Assembly: GCA_000018565.1 (NCBI GenBank)
Contig: CP000875.1
Location: forward strand, 5,161,199 to 5,225,198
Length of the DNA stretch: 64,000 bases
Source: Herpetosiphon aurantiacus DSM 785
GTDB taxonomy: Bacteria > Chloroflexota > Chloroflexia > Chloroflexales > Herpetosiphonaceae
Direction: 5' to 3'
How positions within the stretch are numbered: the first letter of the stretch is position 1; each line of letters begins with the position of its first letter. Shown here one piece after another: positions 24,908 through 33,369 of this stretch. The notes beneath the pieces are model-generated. The model was not told where the DNA came from. It did no database searches and was given only the letters and a program-made list of their open reading frames with translations. A program made the translations under genes and the position numbers.

Positions 24908-27565
24908 ATGGGCCGCAACTCGTCTTTTCGCATTTGGCTAACTCGTATTCGTCCTCTAGCTTGGGCCTTAGCTTGCTTTGCGCTCGTGCTCTTCGGCTAC
25001 ACCTTTACCACCACGATTCCGACGGATCGCCTGACGGTGATTGCGAGTATTTTGGGGGTAGCGGCGCTAGCCTTGCCATGGTTGTTTAATCCTGAGGGCG
25101 ATTGGCGCGAGTTGCGCACGCTGGGAATTTTGGCCTTGCCCTTGAGCGTGGCGATTCTCAGCGAGGGCTATAATACGGCGCTCTGGTCGGTGCTCTTGAT
25201 TCCAGCGATTGCGATTCCGCAAATGTTGCCGCCGCGTTGGGCTTTTAGCGCAATTGCCTTGATGGTGATTGCTTGGGCGGTCAGCAATGTGTTAGTTCCA
25301 GCTGTCGCGGTCGAAACTGTGGCGATTGAAGTTGGCTTGCGAAGTTTGGGCTTTGTGCTGGTGGCGATTGCGGTGTGGTTGGCGGCTCGACCACGTTTTG
25401 ATTATCCGGCCATGCTGCCCGAAGCGCCAATTCGTCGTGCTACACGCGCTGCTGAGCGCTTGCGTGGCTCGCTTAGCCCCGAAGAAACTCTCGAAGAATT
25501 AGCCAGCGCCGCCAAAGCGTGCGGCCCGTTTATTTTCGCCAGCGCCTCAACCGTCGATTGGCGGGCACGAGTGCTGCGTATGGCTGTGGCGATTGGGGGT
25601 AGTGGCCGCACCCTCGGCGCAACCGAAATGCTCTCAATTCCATGGGATGAAATTACGGTGTTGCTGCGCGATGATCGGCGCATTGGCGATAATGCCTATC
25701 TTGCCGATTCGCTGCCCTTCCGCGATATTGCTGGCGAACACTATATGCTGGTGCCAGTCCGCACTGCGACTGGCGAGATTTGTGGTTTGCTGACGGTTGG
25801 CGATGATGACCCCAAAGCCCGCAAGCGCCTGACTGAAACTGCGCCATTGCTTGAATTATTGGCTTCGCAAGCCGCCGCTGTGCTCGAAAACGCGGCGCTC
25901 CAAAACACGCTTGCCCAACGAATCGAAGCCACAACCGCCGAAATGGGCCGCACCGCCGAAGATGCAATGCGGGCACGCACTCGGGCCGAAAGCATGTATC
26001 AGATTGTGCGGGCACTCAGCGGCACGCTCGAACCGCAGCCATTGCTTGATCAAGCCCTGTTGTTGATTGCCCAAGCTACCCAAGCCGAGCGCGGCGGGAT
26101 TATGTTGATCGATCATAAAAATGGGCGTTTGGCTTTCAGCACCAACCTTGATCGTAATATCACCCGTACCGAGGCGATTTCCTTGGAGCGTGGCCAAGGC
26201 TTGGCAGGCTGGGTTGTTGAGCATCGTGCACCCGTGATTATTCCCAATACTGCCGAAGATAGCCGTTGGATGGTGCGCACCGATTACGACAAAAAAGGTC
26301 GTTCAGCGCTGGCCGTGCCGATGGAGCAAGATGGGCGAGTCGCTGGGGTGATTGTGCTGATCAACAGCCGCATCAATCACTTTACCCAAGAGCATATTCA
26401 ATTTGTGCAGGTCATTGGCGATCAAGTGATGACAATGCTCAGCAATGTGCAGCTGTATCGTGCCACGACCGAGCAAGCTCGCCGTTTGAGCCAAGCTCTT
26501 GAACAACGTGAAGAAGAAGTTAGCCGTAGTTTGGCAATTGTACGTTCGATTGGCGATGGTGTAGTGGTTGGCGATCGGGTTGGTCGGATTCGCTTGATTA
26601 ATCCGGCTGCCGAGCAATTGCTGAATATCGAAGCTGCTGAATGGTTGGGCAAGCCCTTGATGAGCCTGCCTGGTGCGCCCGAGAGTGAGCCACGCCTGAC
26701 CGAAAAGCAAACCTACCAGCAATTTGAGCTAAGCGGGCGCATGATTCGCGCTTCGAGCACGCCAGTCTTTACTTCGCAAAGCGAATGGCTGGGCAGTGTG
26801 GTGGTCTATCACGATATTACAGCGTCAGAATTGGCTGATCGCATGAAAACTGAGTTTGTGGCGACGGCCTCGCACGAATTGCGTACCCCATTGACCTCAA
26901 TTAGCGGCTACATTGATTTGCTGATGTTAAACACGCTTGGTCCCTTGACCGAGCAACAACGCCAATTTTTGAGCGTGGTCAAGAACAACATCGAACGTTT
27001 GAATGCGATTCTCAACGATTTGCTCGATGTTTCACGCATCGAATCGGGCAAAGTGCGGTTGCAACGCAAGCCAATTAACCTTGATGAACTGATTCAATCA
27101 ACAGTGATGTCAATTCATCAACAATGGAGTGGCAAGCAAATTTCCTTGGCGCTCGATGTGCCCGATGATTTGCCGCCAATGATTGCCGACCCCGAACGCA
27201 TGCGCCAGATCGTCACCAATTTGATCTCAAATGCCTACAAATATACCCGCGACGGCGGCAGAATTGATGTTGTAGTCAGCAATGGCGGCGATTCGGTGAC
27301 CTTAGCGGTCAAAGATAGCGGCGTGGGCATCGCTGCTGATGATCAAAAGCATATTTTTACGCGCTTCTTCCGCTCGGAAAACCCGCTCAAGGAGCAGGCT
27401 GGTGGCACGGGCTTGGGCTTGAACATCACCAAATCGCTGGTTGAGCTGCACGGTGGCAAAATCTGGTTTGATAGCGAAGAAGGTCGCGGCACAACCTTTA
27501 ATGTCCAACTGCCGGTCGGCGGCGATTCCGACTGGACTCCCGCTTCATGGCTTGAAGGAGTGTAA
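24908..27565 (+). CDS. Hybrid-sensing histidine kinase (membrane, GAF, GAF, PAS)
   Basis: An 885-residue sensor kinase. Six or so N-terminal membrane helices (15-165) are followed by a first GAF-like domain (185-330), a coiled coil and a second GAF (about 365-520, SLERGQGLAGWVVEHRAPVIIPN). A PAS domain comes next (545-655, SIGDGVVVGDRVGRIRLINPAAEQLL). The HisKA domain has the phosphoacceptor His in ATASHELRTPL. The ATPase domain shows N-box LISNAYKYT, DSGVGI, FTRFFR and GGTGLGLNI. It is complete and of the WalK/PhoR class. No response regulator is adjacent, so it is an orphan kinase here. It is followed after 11 bases by the Uma2 gene, on the same strand. Confidence 0.95.
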   Translation: MGRNSSFRIWLTRIRPLAWALACFALVLFGYTFTTTIPTDRLTVIASILGVAALALPWLFNPEGDWRELRTLGILALPLSVAILSEGYNTALWSVLLIPAIAIPQMLPPRWAFSAIALMVIAWAVSNVLVPAVAVETVAIEVGLRSLGFVLVAIAVWLAARPRFDYPAMLPEAPIRRATRAAERLRGSLSPEETLEELASAAKACGPFIFASASTVDWRARVLRMAVAIGGSGRTLGATEMLSIPWDEITVLLRDDRRIGDNAYLADSLPFRDIAGEHYMLVPVRTATGEICGLLTVGDDDPKARKRLTETAPLLELLASQAAAVLENAALQNTLAQRIEATTAEMGRTAEDAMRARTRAESMYQIVRALSGTLEPQPLLDQALLLIAQATQAERGGIMLIDHKNGRLAFSTNLDRNITRTEAISLERGQGLAGWVVEHRAPVIIPNTAEDSRWMVRTDYDKKGRSALAVPMEQDGRVAGVIVLINSRINHFTQEHIQFVQVIGDQVMTMLSNVQLYRATTEQARRLSQALEQREEEVSRSLAIVRSIGDGVVVGDRVGRIRLINPAAEQLLNIEAAEWLGKPLMSLPGAPESEPRLTEKQTYQQFELSGRMIRASSTPVFTSQSEWLGSVVVYHDITASELADRMKTEFVATASHELRTPLTSISGYIDLLMLNTLGPLTEQQRQFLSVVKNNIERLNAILNDLLDVSRIESGKVRLQRKPINLDELIQSTVMSIHQQWSGKQISLALDVPDDLPPMIADPERMRQIVTNLISNAYKYTRDGGRIDVVVSNGGDSVTLAVKDSGVGIAADDQKHIFTRFFRSENPLKEQAGGTGLGLNITKSLVELHGGKIWFDSEEGRGTTFNVQLPVGGDSDWTPASWLEGV

Positions 27566-27576
27566 AGGAGCTTGCA

Positions 27577-28113
27577 ATGCCAACCCAACGGTTGATTGAT
27601 CTTGAACATTTTTTGCAAGCCGATTTTCAGCATGCTGAGTTAGTGCAGGGAGTTGTGCAGCCTGTGAGTCCAGTCCAACTACAACATAGCCTGATTGTTA
27701 CCAAATTGCTGGTTAGCCTCAGCTTATGGAATCAAACCCAAACCCAACCAGGGCTGGTTGGCACAGAATTGGGCTTTATTCTTGGCCCCAACACTTTGCG
27801 TGCTGCCGATGTATTTTTTATTAATTCGAATCAGCTAGGACAACAACAAAGCGGCGATCGATATTGGCAGGGTGCACCAAGTTTGGCGGTCGAAGTTATC
27901 TCGCCCAATGAGCGGGCGATTGATGTTGAAGAAAAAATTAATGATTATTTGGCAGCCAATCTGCAATTAATGTGGATTATCTATCCGCGTTTAGGCAGCG
28001 TACATCAGATTGAGCCAACCCAACCACGCCGAATTTTAGGCCTCAACGATTGTTTGGAGCACGCGCGAATTTTGCCGCAGTTTGTTGTGCCGATTCGGGA
28101 GTTGCTAAGCTAG
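27577..28113 (+). CDS. Uma2-family putative endonuclease (DUF820)
   Basis: A 178-residue protein of the Uma2 family, which has a PD-(D/E)XK nuclease-like fold. Candidate catalytic residues are Asp in LRAADVFFI, Glu in PSLAVEVISPNE and Lys in VEEKINDYLAAN, the last in the typical alpha-helix. Uma2 genes are numerous in cyanobacteria and Chloroflexi and their biological role is poorly known. Here the gene is directly coupled to a helix-turn-helix gene (TAGTG overlap) and a DNA methyltransferase, which suggests a modification-linked nuclease. That link is an inference from gene order. Confidence 0.88.
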   Translation: MPTQRLIDLEHFLQADFQHAELVQGVVQPVSPVQLQHSLIVTKLLVSLSLWNQTQTQPGLVGTELGFILGPNTLRAADVFFINSNQLGQQQSGDRYWQGAPSLAVEVISPNERAIDVEEKINDYLAANLQLMWIIYPRLGSVHQIEPTQPRRILGLNDCLEHARILPQFVVPIRELLS

Positions 28114-28319
28114 TGCGGCGGCGCAAACCACAACCTTTGAACGAGCAACGCCGCGAGGTATTATTGTGGCTGGCTCAACGTGGCTGGACATTAGCCCAAC
28201 TAGCGGCGGCAAGTGGCTGTGATTCGGCAATTTTACGGGCTTGGTTGGAAGGCAAGCGTTCATTGAGTGAAGCCGAACGCTTAGCGATTGAGGAAGCATT
28301 AACATCACACCATGAATAA
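28113..28319 (+). CDS. Small helix-turn-helix protein
   Basis: A 68-residue protein with a Cro/CI-like fold: RREVLLWLAQRGWTLAQLAA, then the recognition-helix region CDSAILRAWLEGKRSLS. It begins with GTG overlapping the Uma2 stop by one base, and its end overlaps the methyltransferase start by 8 bases (ATGAATAA). The frame can be extended upstream to 28050, inside the Uma2 gene, but the HTH begins after 28113. Small HTH proteins next to methyltransferases often act as controller (C) proteins that time expression. Controller function here is an inference. Confidence 0.75.
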   Translation: MRRRKPQPLNEQRREVLLWLAQRGWTLAQLAAASGCDSAILRAWLEGKRSLSEAERLAIEEALTSHHE

Positions 28320-29157
28320 ACTTTATTTTGGCGATAATTTGGCTGTTTTGGCAACCCTGCCAGCGGCCAGCTATGATTTAATTTATATTGACCCGCCCTT
28401 CAACACTGGCAAAATCCAAAGTCGCACCCAACTGCGCACGGTTCGCTCCGAGCAAGGTGATCGGGTTGGCTTTGGTGGTCATCGTTATAGCAGCATCAAA
28501 ATTGGCGAGCGAGCCTATGGCGATAGCTTTGACGATTTTCTGGCATTTATTGAGCCGCGTTTGCTTGAAGCTTACCGTTTGCTGAAACCCCAAGGCAGCT
28601 TCTTTTTTCACATCGATTATCGTGAAGTCCATTATTGCAAGGTATTGATCGACCAAATTTTTGGCCGTGATTCGTTTATCAACGAAATTATTTGGGCCTA
28701 CGATTATGGCGCTCGGTCGCGCAAAAAATGGTCAACCAAGCACGATACCATCTTGTGGTATGCCAAAGATCCCGAAAACTATACCTTTAATTATGATCAG
28801 ATTGATCGCATTCCCTATATGGCTCCAGGTTTGGTTGGCCCCGAAAAGGCTGCCCGTGGCAAAACGCCGACCGATGTTTGGTGGAACACGATTGTTAGCC
28901 CCAATGGCAAGGAAAAAACTGGCTATCCGACCCAAAAACCACTAGCAATTCTCAACCGGATTGTGCGCGTCCACTCCAACCCCAACGATCAACTGCTCGA
29001 TTTCTTTGCTGGCAGCGGCTCGTTTGGTGAGGCGGCTGCGCGGAATGGCCGTAATTTCACCTTGATCGACCAAAATCCCCAAGCAATTGAGGTGATGCGC
29101 CAACGTTTGGCCTTCGCTGAGCCAGAATTTTACGAAATACCCAAGGATATAATTTAA
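28312..29157 (+). CDS. Site-specific DNA methyltransferase (beta class)
   Basis: A 281-residue amino-methyltransferase (N6-adenine or N4-cytosine). Motif order is that of the beta class. Catalytic motif IV IDPPFNTGK comes at residues 25-33, then the variable target-recognition region. Motif X lies in GYPTQKPLAILNRIV, and the S-adenosylmethionine-binding motif I is LDFFAGSGSFGEAA near the C-terminus. Both active-site and cofactor motifs are intact, so it should be active. It overlaps the HTH gene by 8 bases. The stop codon lies inside a 22-bp inverted-repeat arm (29153-29174). Target sequence unknown; it may be an orphan or part of a Uma2-linked system. Confidence 0.92.
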   Translation: MNKLYFGDNLAVLATLPAASYDLIYIDPPFNTGKIQSRTQLRTVRSEQGDRVGFGGHRYSSIKIGERAYGDSFDDFLAFIEPRLLEAYRLLKPQGSFFFHIDYREVHYCKVLIDQIFGRDSFINEIIWAYDYGARSRKKWSTKHDTILWYAKDPENYTFNYDQIDRIPYMAPGLVGPEKAARGKTPTDVWWNTIVSPNGKEKTGYPTQKPLAILNRIVRVHSNPNDQLLDFFAGSGSFGEAAARNGRNFTLIDQNPQAIEVMRQRLAFAEPEFYEIPKDII

Positions 29158-29274
29158 CCACGAAGGACACGAAGTTTCACTAAGGTTTGGGTTATTGGTT
29201 CTCTGATGTCTTGTACAAAACTCAGGTTTCCAACGAGCCTAACATTCGTGCTCTTCGTGTCCTTCGTGGTTAAA
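29153..29274. repeat. Family A inverted repeat between convergent genes
   Basis: Two 22-base arms (29153-29174 and 29253-29274) are exactly complementary and contain the family A core ACGAAGGACACGAAG. The left arm includes the methyltransferase stop codon. The right arm ends 10 bases before the amylase stop. The structure would form a long hairpin in either transcript and probably serves as bidirectional terminator. Confidence 0.85.
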
Positions 29275-29284
29275 AACTCAACAG

Positions 29285-31075
29285 CTATTTCCAGGTATCG
29301 TTGCGGGTGACCGTGCCGCTGCTTGGCGTGGTAAATGTACGGTTACTACCGCTTTCCCAGGTCACATTGCCCGAACCATCTTTCTTGATGTATTTGTATT
29401 CGATGGCGGTGCTGGCTGGCAAGTTGATTGTCTTGCTCCAAACTGGGTAGCTTGCTGATGAGAGCAACACAGCATTGGCGGTGTTCCAGCTACCAAGTGC
29501 CGAGACATTGCCAATCACATAGACATTTTGGCCCCAAACCGTGGTGGCATTTTCGTTGAAGGTGACAGCGATGCTGCCGCTTGGTGGGGTGGTTGGCACT
29601 GGCGTTGGGTTAGTGCCATTGATTTTTGCGCCACCATGAATTGCCACTGAATCCATTGCGGCGACCGTGATTGTTGCTTGGCCACTGCTGTTGACGCTGA
29701 TGGTTGGGCCAGAGCACGAGCCATTGTTGAAATCGCCGTGAATTACATCGCAGTAGGTTCCGGCGGGCAAGCCCGTAGCAAAGGTGCGGCTCAAGCTGCT
29801 GCCTTCGCGGTTGATTGCTACGAAGCCCAAGCTGCCACGGCTGAACGAAATTTGATTATTGCCATTCGACCACCAGTTGCTGGTGCTGAAGGCTGTGCTA
29901 GTGTAGTTGCGGAAGCCAACCATATTGGCGATGCCGCGCCAGCGATGTTCACAAACCCAGTTGCTGCCACCGCAATCGGCGGTGTTGCCATTGTAGACAT
30001 TGCTGCTGGGTGGGCCTTGGTCGCCGTTGCTGAAGTTGTAGCTCGACATGACTTGGGGATAGCCATAGGGCCAAGCTAGAGCGAAGACGTTGGCAAGTTC
30101 GTAGAGTTTGCCATCTTTGAAGGTAACGACATTGCCAGCGCCGCCATGGCCGCGTTGGTTGTCGTGGTTATCGGTGAAAACCACCGCACTATCGCTGGCG
30201 ATAAAGCCCCAAGCTGTGCCGAAGTTGCTCATGTTGGCAAGCTTGTCGGTTTTGAACATGCGGCCAATGTTGGTGCTGTATTTGAACTCAGTCACATCGC
30301 CGTTGCCCGTATATTCGCCTGAGGTAATTGGCTCGCCGCCTTGGTCAATCACTTCTTGATAGATGTAAGGATTGCTGGCGCGGCTCATGATGTTGGCAAT
30401 ATCAGCGGCGGGCATATGCTTGGCAGCATCAATGCGGAAGCCAGCTACGCCCAAACTGCGCAGATCATTCAAATAGGCAGCTAATTTGCCGCGAACATAA
30501 TCTGATTCAGTTTTGAGATCGGCGAGGTTAACCAACTCACAATTTTGAACTTCCCAGCGATCTTGGTAGTTGCTGATATCGTCGTTGCCATTGCGGCCAC
30601 AGTGGTGGAAATCTTGAGTTTGATAATTACCGGGGTAATTGTAGCTGGTGTAGCTTGAGCCAGCTACGCCCGTGCCACTGCCCACGCCGGTCATGTGGTT
30701 GATCACGGCATCGACATAAATATCAACCCCAACAGCTTTACAGCGTGAAACCATGTTGGCGAACTCGGCGCGAGTGCCCGAGCGGCTTTGAATCTGATAG
30801 CTAACTGGTTGATAGCGCGTCCACCATTGCGAGCCTTGGATATGCTCTTGGGGTGGCGAGACTTGAACAGCAGCGAAGCCCTTGGGGCCGAGCCAATTTT
30901 CGCATTCTTTGGCGATGTCAGTCCATTTCCATTCGAATAAATGGACGAAGGCCGTGCGTGGAGTAGTTTGGGCTTGCGTTGCCCGTGGAGCGGTTCCAAA
31001 AAAGCCAACCGAGAAGATGATCACAACCAAGACGAACAGTGTCAGCCGCGCCATTGCGCGAGTGGTCCGTGACAT
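29285..31075 (-). CDS. Secreted alpha-amylase with CBM20 starch-binding domain
   Basis: A 596-residue exported GH13 enzyme that cleaves alpha-1,4 links in starch. A signal peptide with arginine-rich start ends near ATQAQ. The barrel shows VDAVINHM, the nucleophile Asp in GVAGFRIDAAKHM, the acid Glu in IYQEVID and FTDNHDNQRGHG. These and HLFEWKW near the start match the animal/actinomycete type (GH13_32-like). A Thr/Pro linker (NPTPVPTTPP) joins a C-terminal CBM20 (VTFNENATTVWGQNVYVIG ... TVTRNDTWK). AAGGAGGG precedes the ATG. A near-consensus promoter at 31352-31380 gives a leader of about 270 bases. Confidence 0.96.
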   Translation of the reverse strand: MSRTTRAMARLTLFVLVVIIFSVGFFGTAPRATQAQTTPRTAFVHLFEWKWTDIAKECENWLGPKGFAAVQVSPPQEHIQGSQWWTRYQPVSYQIQSRSGTRAEFANMVSRCKAVGVDIYVDAVINHMTGVGSGTGVAGSSYTSYNYPGNYQTQDFHHCGRNGNDDISNYQDRWEVQNCELVNLADLKTESDYVRGKLAAYLNDLRSLGVAGFRIDAAKHMPAADIANIMSRASNPYIYQEVIDQGGEPITSGEYTGNGDVTEFKYSTNIGRMFKTDKLANMSNFGTAWGFIASDSAVVFTDNHDNQRGHGGAGNVVTFKDGKLYELANVFALAWPYGYPQVMSSYNFSNGDQGPPSSNVYNGNTADCGGSNWVCEHRWRGIANMVGFRNYTSTAFSTSNWWSNGNNQISFSRGSLGFVAINREGSSLSRTFATGLPAGTYCDVIHGDFNNGSCSGPTISVNSSGQATITVAAMDSVAIHGGAKINGTNPTPVPTTPPSGSIAVTFNENATTVWGQNVYVIGNVSALGSWNTANAVLLSSASYPVWSKTINLPASTAIEYKYIKKDGSGNVTWESGSNRTFTTPSSGTVTRNDTWK

Positions 31076-31176
31076 AAACGTCCCTCCTTTGGGGCGTGAA
31101 CGGTTGATCGATATGTTAAATCTGCCGTGCCAGCTTCAGGCCTAGGATTGTTGAAACGACACAGCACCTACGGGGA

Positions 31177-31196
31177 ATGAATCAACGATGATTCAT
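31177..31196. promoter_or_regulatory. 20-bp palindrome in the amylase leader
   Basis: ATGAATCA and TGATTCAT flank ACGA, giving a perfect 8-4-8 palindrome. It lies about 100 bases upstream of the amylase ATG and about 150 bases downstream of its predicted transcription start. It could be an operator roadblock for a dimeric repressor or an RNA hairpin. Confidence 0.5.
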
Positions 31197-31351
31197 CGAG
31201 CCACTATCAATTTGTTTATAGATCGAACAAAGTTTTAGCCCTAGAAAAATACCGTCGTACTAAGTTGTGATGTTGTGGAGCGTTGTTGAGTACGATTAGG
31301 CAAATGTCCCGATTTGGGCTGGTACTTTTGGTTCGTTCGTTTGTTGGACGA

Positions 31352-31380
31352 AGTATACACAAGCGATTTAGGCTTGTCAA
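31352..31380 (-). promoter_or_regulatory. Near-consensus promoter of the amylase gene
   Basis: On the minus strand, TTGACA (31380-31375) and TATACT (31357-31352) are separated by 17 bases. Transcription would start near 31345 and run to the amylase ATG at 31075. Confidence 0.75.
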
Positions 31381-31493
31381 GCAAAAATCTTTAGGAAATT
31401 TTAGCTTTTTAATAATTTGTAACAAATAGCAAGCCTTTGAAGGGATGAAGGATGAAAGGCCTGGCACTAAGCTATTGGTTTTGGACTAAGAAA

Positions 31494-31556
31494 CCTTCGC
31501 GATCTTCGCGATCTTCGTGGTTACAACCTTCGTGCTCTGCGGGTCCTTCGTGGATC
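31494..31556. repeat. Family A repeat copies in the atp upstream region
   Basis: Degenerate family A units in the CTTCGTG orientation (cttcgcgatcttcgcgatcttcgtgg, split over 31496-31520, then 31529-31556). They fill part of the 808-base gap 31076-31883, which otherwise holds the amylase promoter, an ATTTGT/ACAAAT palindrome (31415-31427) and the atp promoter. No gene is supported in this gap. Confidence 0.65.
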
Positions 31557-31739
31557 AATGTGCTAATCCATCCTTGCCAAACCCCAGCAAGATTGTTGAG
31601 AGGTTTTTGTGACAATCAGCACAAAGCCAGCCAAATTCATGGCAAATTGATCAAAAATTCATGCTTGCAACCATGGCATTGCAATGATTTCTGCCCGTTG
31701 CAAAGGGATTCAGGCCATTCTTGACTAATGTTAACAAGT

Positions 31740-31768
31740 TTGACAAGAGCATATGCATCCTTTATACT
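31740..31768 (+). promoter_or_regulatory. Promoter of the ATP synthase operon
   Basis: A perfect -35 TTGACA (31740-31745), a 17-base spacer and TATACT (31763-31768) form one of the strongest sigma-70-type promoters in the window. Transcription from about 31775 gives a leader of about 110 bases to the TTG start of atpB. An ATG at 31728 lies upstream of it and cannot be used. Confidence 0.8.
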
Positions 31769-31883
31769 TGAGAATGTGCAAAAAAGCACAAAATCCCACA
31801 GTCGTCTAAAGATTTCGTTGCCCACCGTTGTGCATGACCGACAGAATGCCGCATGGTTGGGCTATAAACGCGGAGGGATCGCC

Positions 31884-32984
31884 TTGTCCACTAAACGAAA
31901 CATATGGATTCCTGTCGGTATTGTCCTCGTTGTGGGGATTCTACTGCGCATATTCCTGCCTGTGGGGAAGCCACTGGTGTCGGTTCGCGCTGAGGAAGTT
32001 TTCCACATAGGATCATACAACGTCACAAACTCCTTGTTGTTAACATGGGTTGTGATGATTTTGCTTGTTGTGCTCTCGTTGGCAGCTACTGCAAAATTGC
32101 GCAGTGGCAACGACGAAGCCTTGAAGCACCCCAAGGGCTTGCAAAATGCCTTGGAATATGGTGTTGAAGTTCTATACAACACCATGCAAGGGGTTAGCCC
32201 GAAATATGTAGCCCGCTTCTTTGTCGTGGTTGCAACCATCTTCTTCTTGGTCTTGCCTTCAAACTGGTTCGGCTTGGTCCCCGGTGTTGGTTCACTTGGG
32301 GTTTGTTTTGCTGAATCAGAATTAGAAGTGATGCACGGCCATACTCCGGTAGCTGGTGCTGGCCCAAGCGAAAAAGTCATCGGTGCTCAAAAAGTTTGGT
32401 CAGATTACACCAACAAGTGTGCTGGAACTGCTGATACCTTGGTGCGGGCTGAAGCTTCAGCCCAAGGCATCGTCTTGCCAGCAACCTTGGAAACGCCTGA
32501 GCAAATTGCCCAATACAAGGCAGTCTCAGCCGAACTCGACCACGCTGGCAAAATCACGCCTTTGTTCCACCCCTTCTTGCGCCCAGGGAGCGCTGACTTG
32601 AATATGACCTTGGCTTTGGCCTTGATCTCATTCGTCGTCACCGAATTCTGGGGCTTCCGCAAGCAAGGCTTTGGCTACTTGGGCAAGTTCTTTATCTTCA
32701 ACCAAGGACCAATTCAGTTCTTCGTCGGGATTATCGAACTCGTTTCAGAATTCGCTCGCATCATCTCGTTTACCTTCCGGCTTTTCGGCAACATCTTTGC
32801 CGGCGAAGTGGTGCTCTTGGTGATGGCGTTCCTGTTCCCAGCCTTGCTTTCATTGCCATTCTATGGCTTGGAATTGTTCGTGGGCTTGGTTCAAGCCTTC
32901 GTGTTTGCAATGCTGACCATGGCGTTTATCGATATGGCTGCTGAATCGCACGGCGATCATGGCCACGAAGAACACGCCCACTAA
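31884..32984 (+). CDS. atpB: ATP synthase Fo subunit a
   Basis: A 366-residue membrane subunit that forms the proton half-channels with the c ring. The essential Arg299 lies in SFTFRLFGNIFAGE, and the later helix VQAFVFAMLTMAFI is typical. A segment of about 95 residues (138-233) with Cys141 and Cys179 sits between the GLVPG and ADLNMTLALAL segments, where most family members are much shorter. The tail is histidine-rich (HGDHGHEEHAH). The start is TTG 31884, with GGAGGG at 31872-31877 in ideal position. It is the first gene of the atp operon; no atpI precedes it. Confidence 0.95.
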   Translation: MSTKRNIWIPVGIVLVVGILLRIFLPVGKPLVSVRAEEVFHIGSYNVTNSLLLTWVVMILLVVLSLAATAKLRSGNDEALKHPKGLQNALEYGVEVLYNTMQGVSPKYVARFFVVVATIFFLVLPSNWFGLVPGVGSLGVCFAESELEVMHGHTPVAGAGPSEKVIGAQKVWSDYTNKCAGTADTLVRAEASAQGIVLPATLETPEQIAQYKAVSAELDHAGKITPLFHPFLRPGSADLNMTLALALISFVVTEFWGFRKQGFGYLGKFFIFNQGPIQFFVGIIELVSEFARIISFTFRLFGNIFAGEVVLLVMAFLFPALLSLPFYGLELFVGLVQAFVFAMLTMAFIDMAAESHGDHGHEEHAH

Positions 32985-33056
32985 TCGCTTGATCGCCATT
33001 TGATCGCATAAAAACGTTCTTTGATACAGATTAAGTTCTTTTGGAGGATAACGCTC

Positions 33057-33290
33057 ATGACGGATACAGGTGCACGTTTGTTGGCTGCGGCTCTCGCAAT
33101 CGGTTTAGCAGCAATTGGCCCTGGTATCGGCGTAGGTTTGTTGGTTGCTGGTGCATTGCAAGCTATTGCCCGCAACCCAGAAACTGAAGGCTCGATTCGT
33201 ACCAACATGTTCGTTGGTATCGCCTTGACTGAAGGTTTGGCAATCTTCGGTTTGGTTATCTCGCTGCTAATCGGGTTCGGCGTGCTCTAA
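33057..33290 (+). CDS. atpE: ATP synthase Fo subunit c
   Basis: A 77-residue hairpin of two membrane helices that forms the rotor ring. The polar loop ARNPE and the ion-carrying Glu59 (GIALTEGLAIFGLV) are present. The residues around Glu59 and the glycine-rich first helix (AIGPGIGVG) lack the Gln and Ser of sodium-type rings, so proton coupling is expected. The start is ATG 33057 with GGAGG at 33043-33047; an in-frame upstream opening at 33021 would add non-family residues. Confidence 0.97.
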   Translation: MTDTGARLLAAALAIGLAAIGPGIGVGLLVAGALQAIARNPETEGSIRTNMFVGIALTEGLAIFGLVISLLIGFGVL

Positions 33291-33369
33291 GCACCACACA
33301 AACGCTACCGCTGACATTCGTTGATGGCGTTTCGCCGCTGCGCAGCGCCATCTCCCAAGGGGGACTTAC

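Noticed and set aside
29153-31080. Amylase as part of a mobile island because of flanking family A repeats
   Set aside because: The copies at 29.2 and 31.5 kb are not clean ends of a unit, there is no recombinase, and no target duplication is visible.
31216-31467. 83-codon open frame in the amylase upstream gap
   Set aside because: It covers the amylase promoter, lacks a ribosome-binding site and shows no protein-like pattern.
31728-31883. N-terminal extension of atpB from ATG 31728
   Set aside because: The start lies upstream of the promoter's -35, while TTG 31884 has an ideal GGAGGG site.
33057-33290. Sodium-coupled ATP synthase
   Set aside because: The c subunit lacks the Gln and Ser ligands of sodium-type rings around Glu59.
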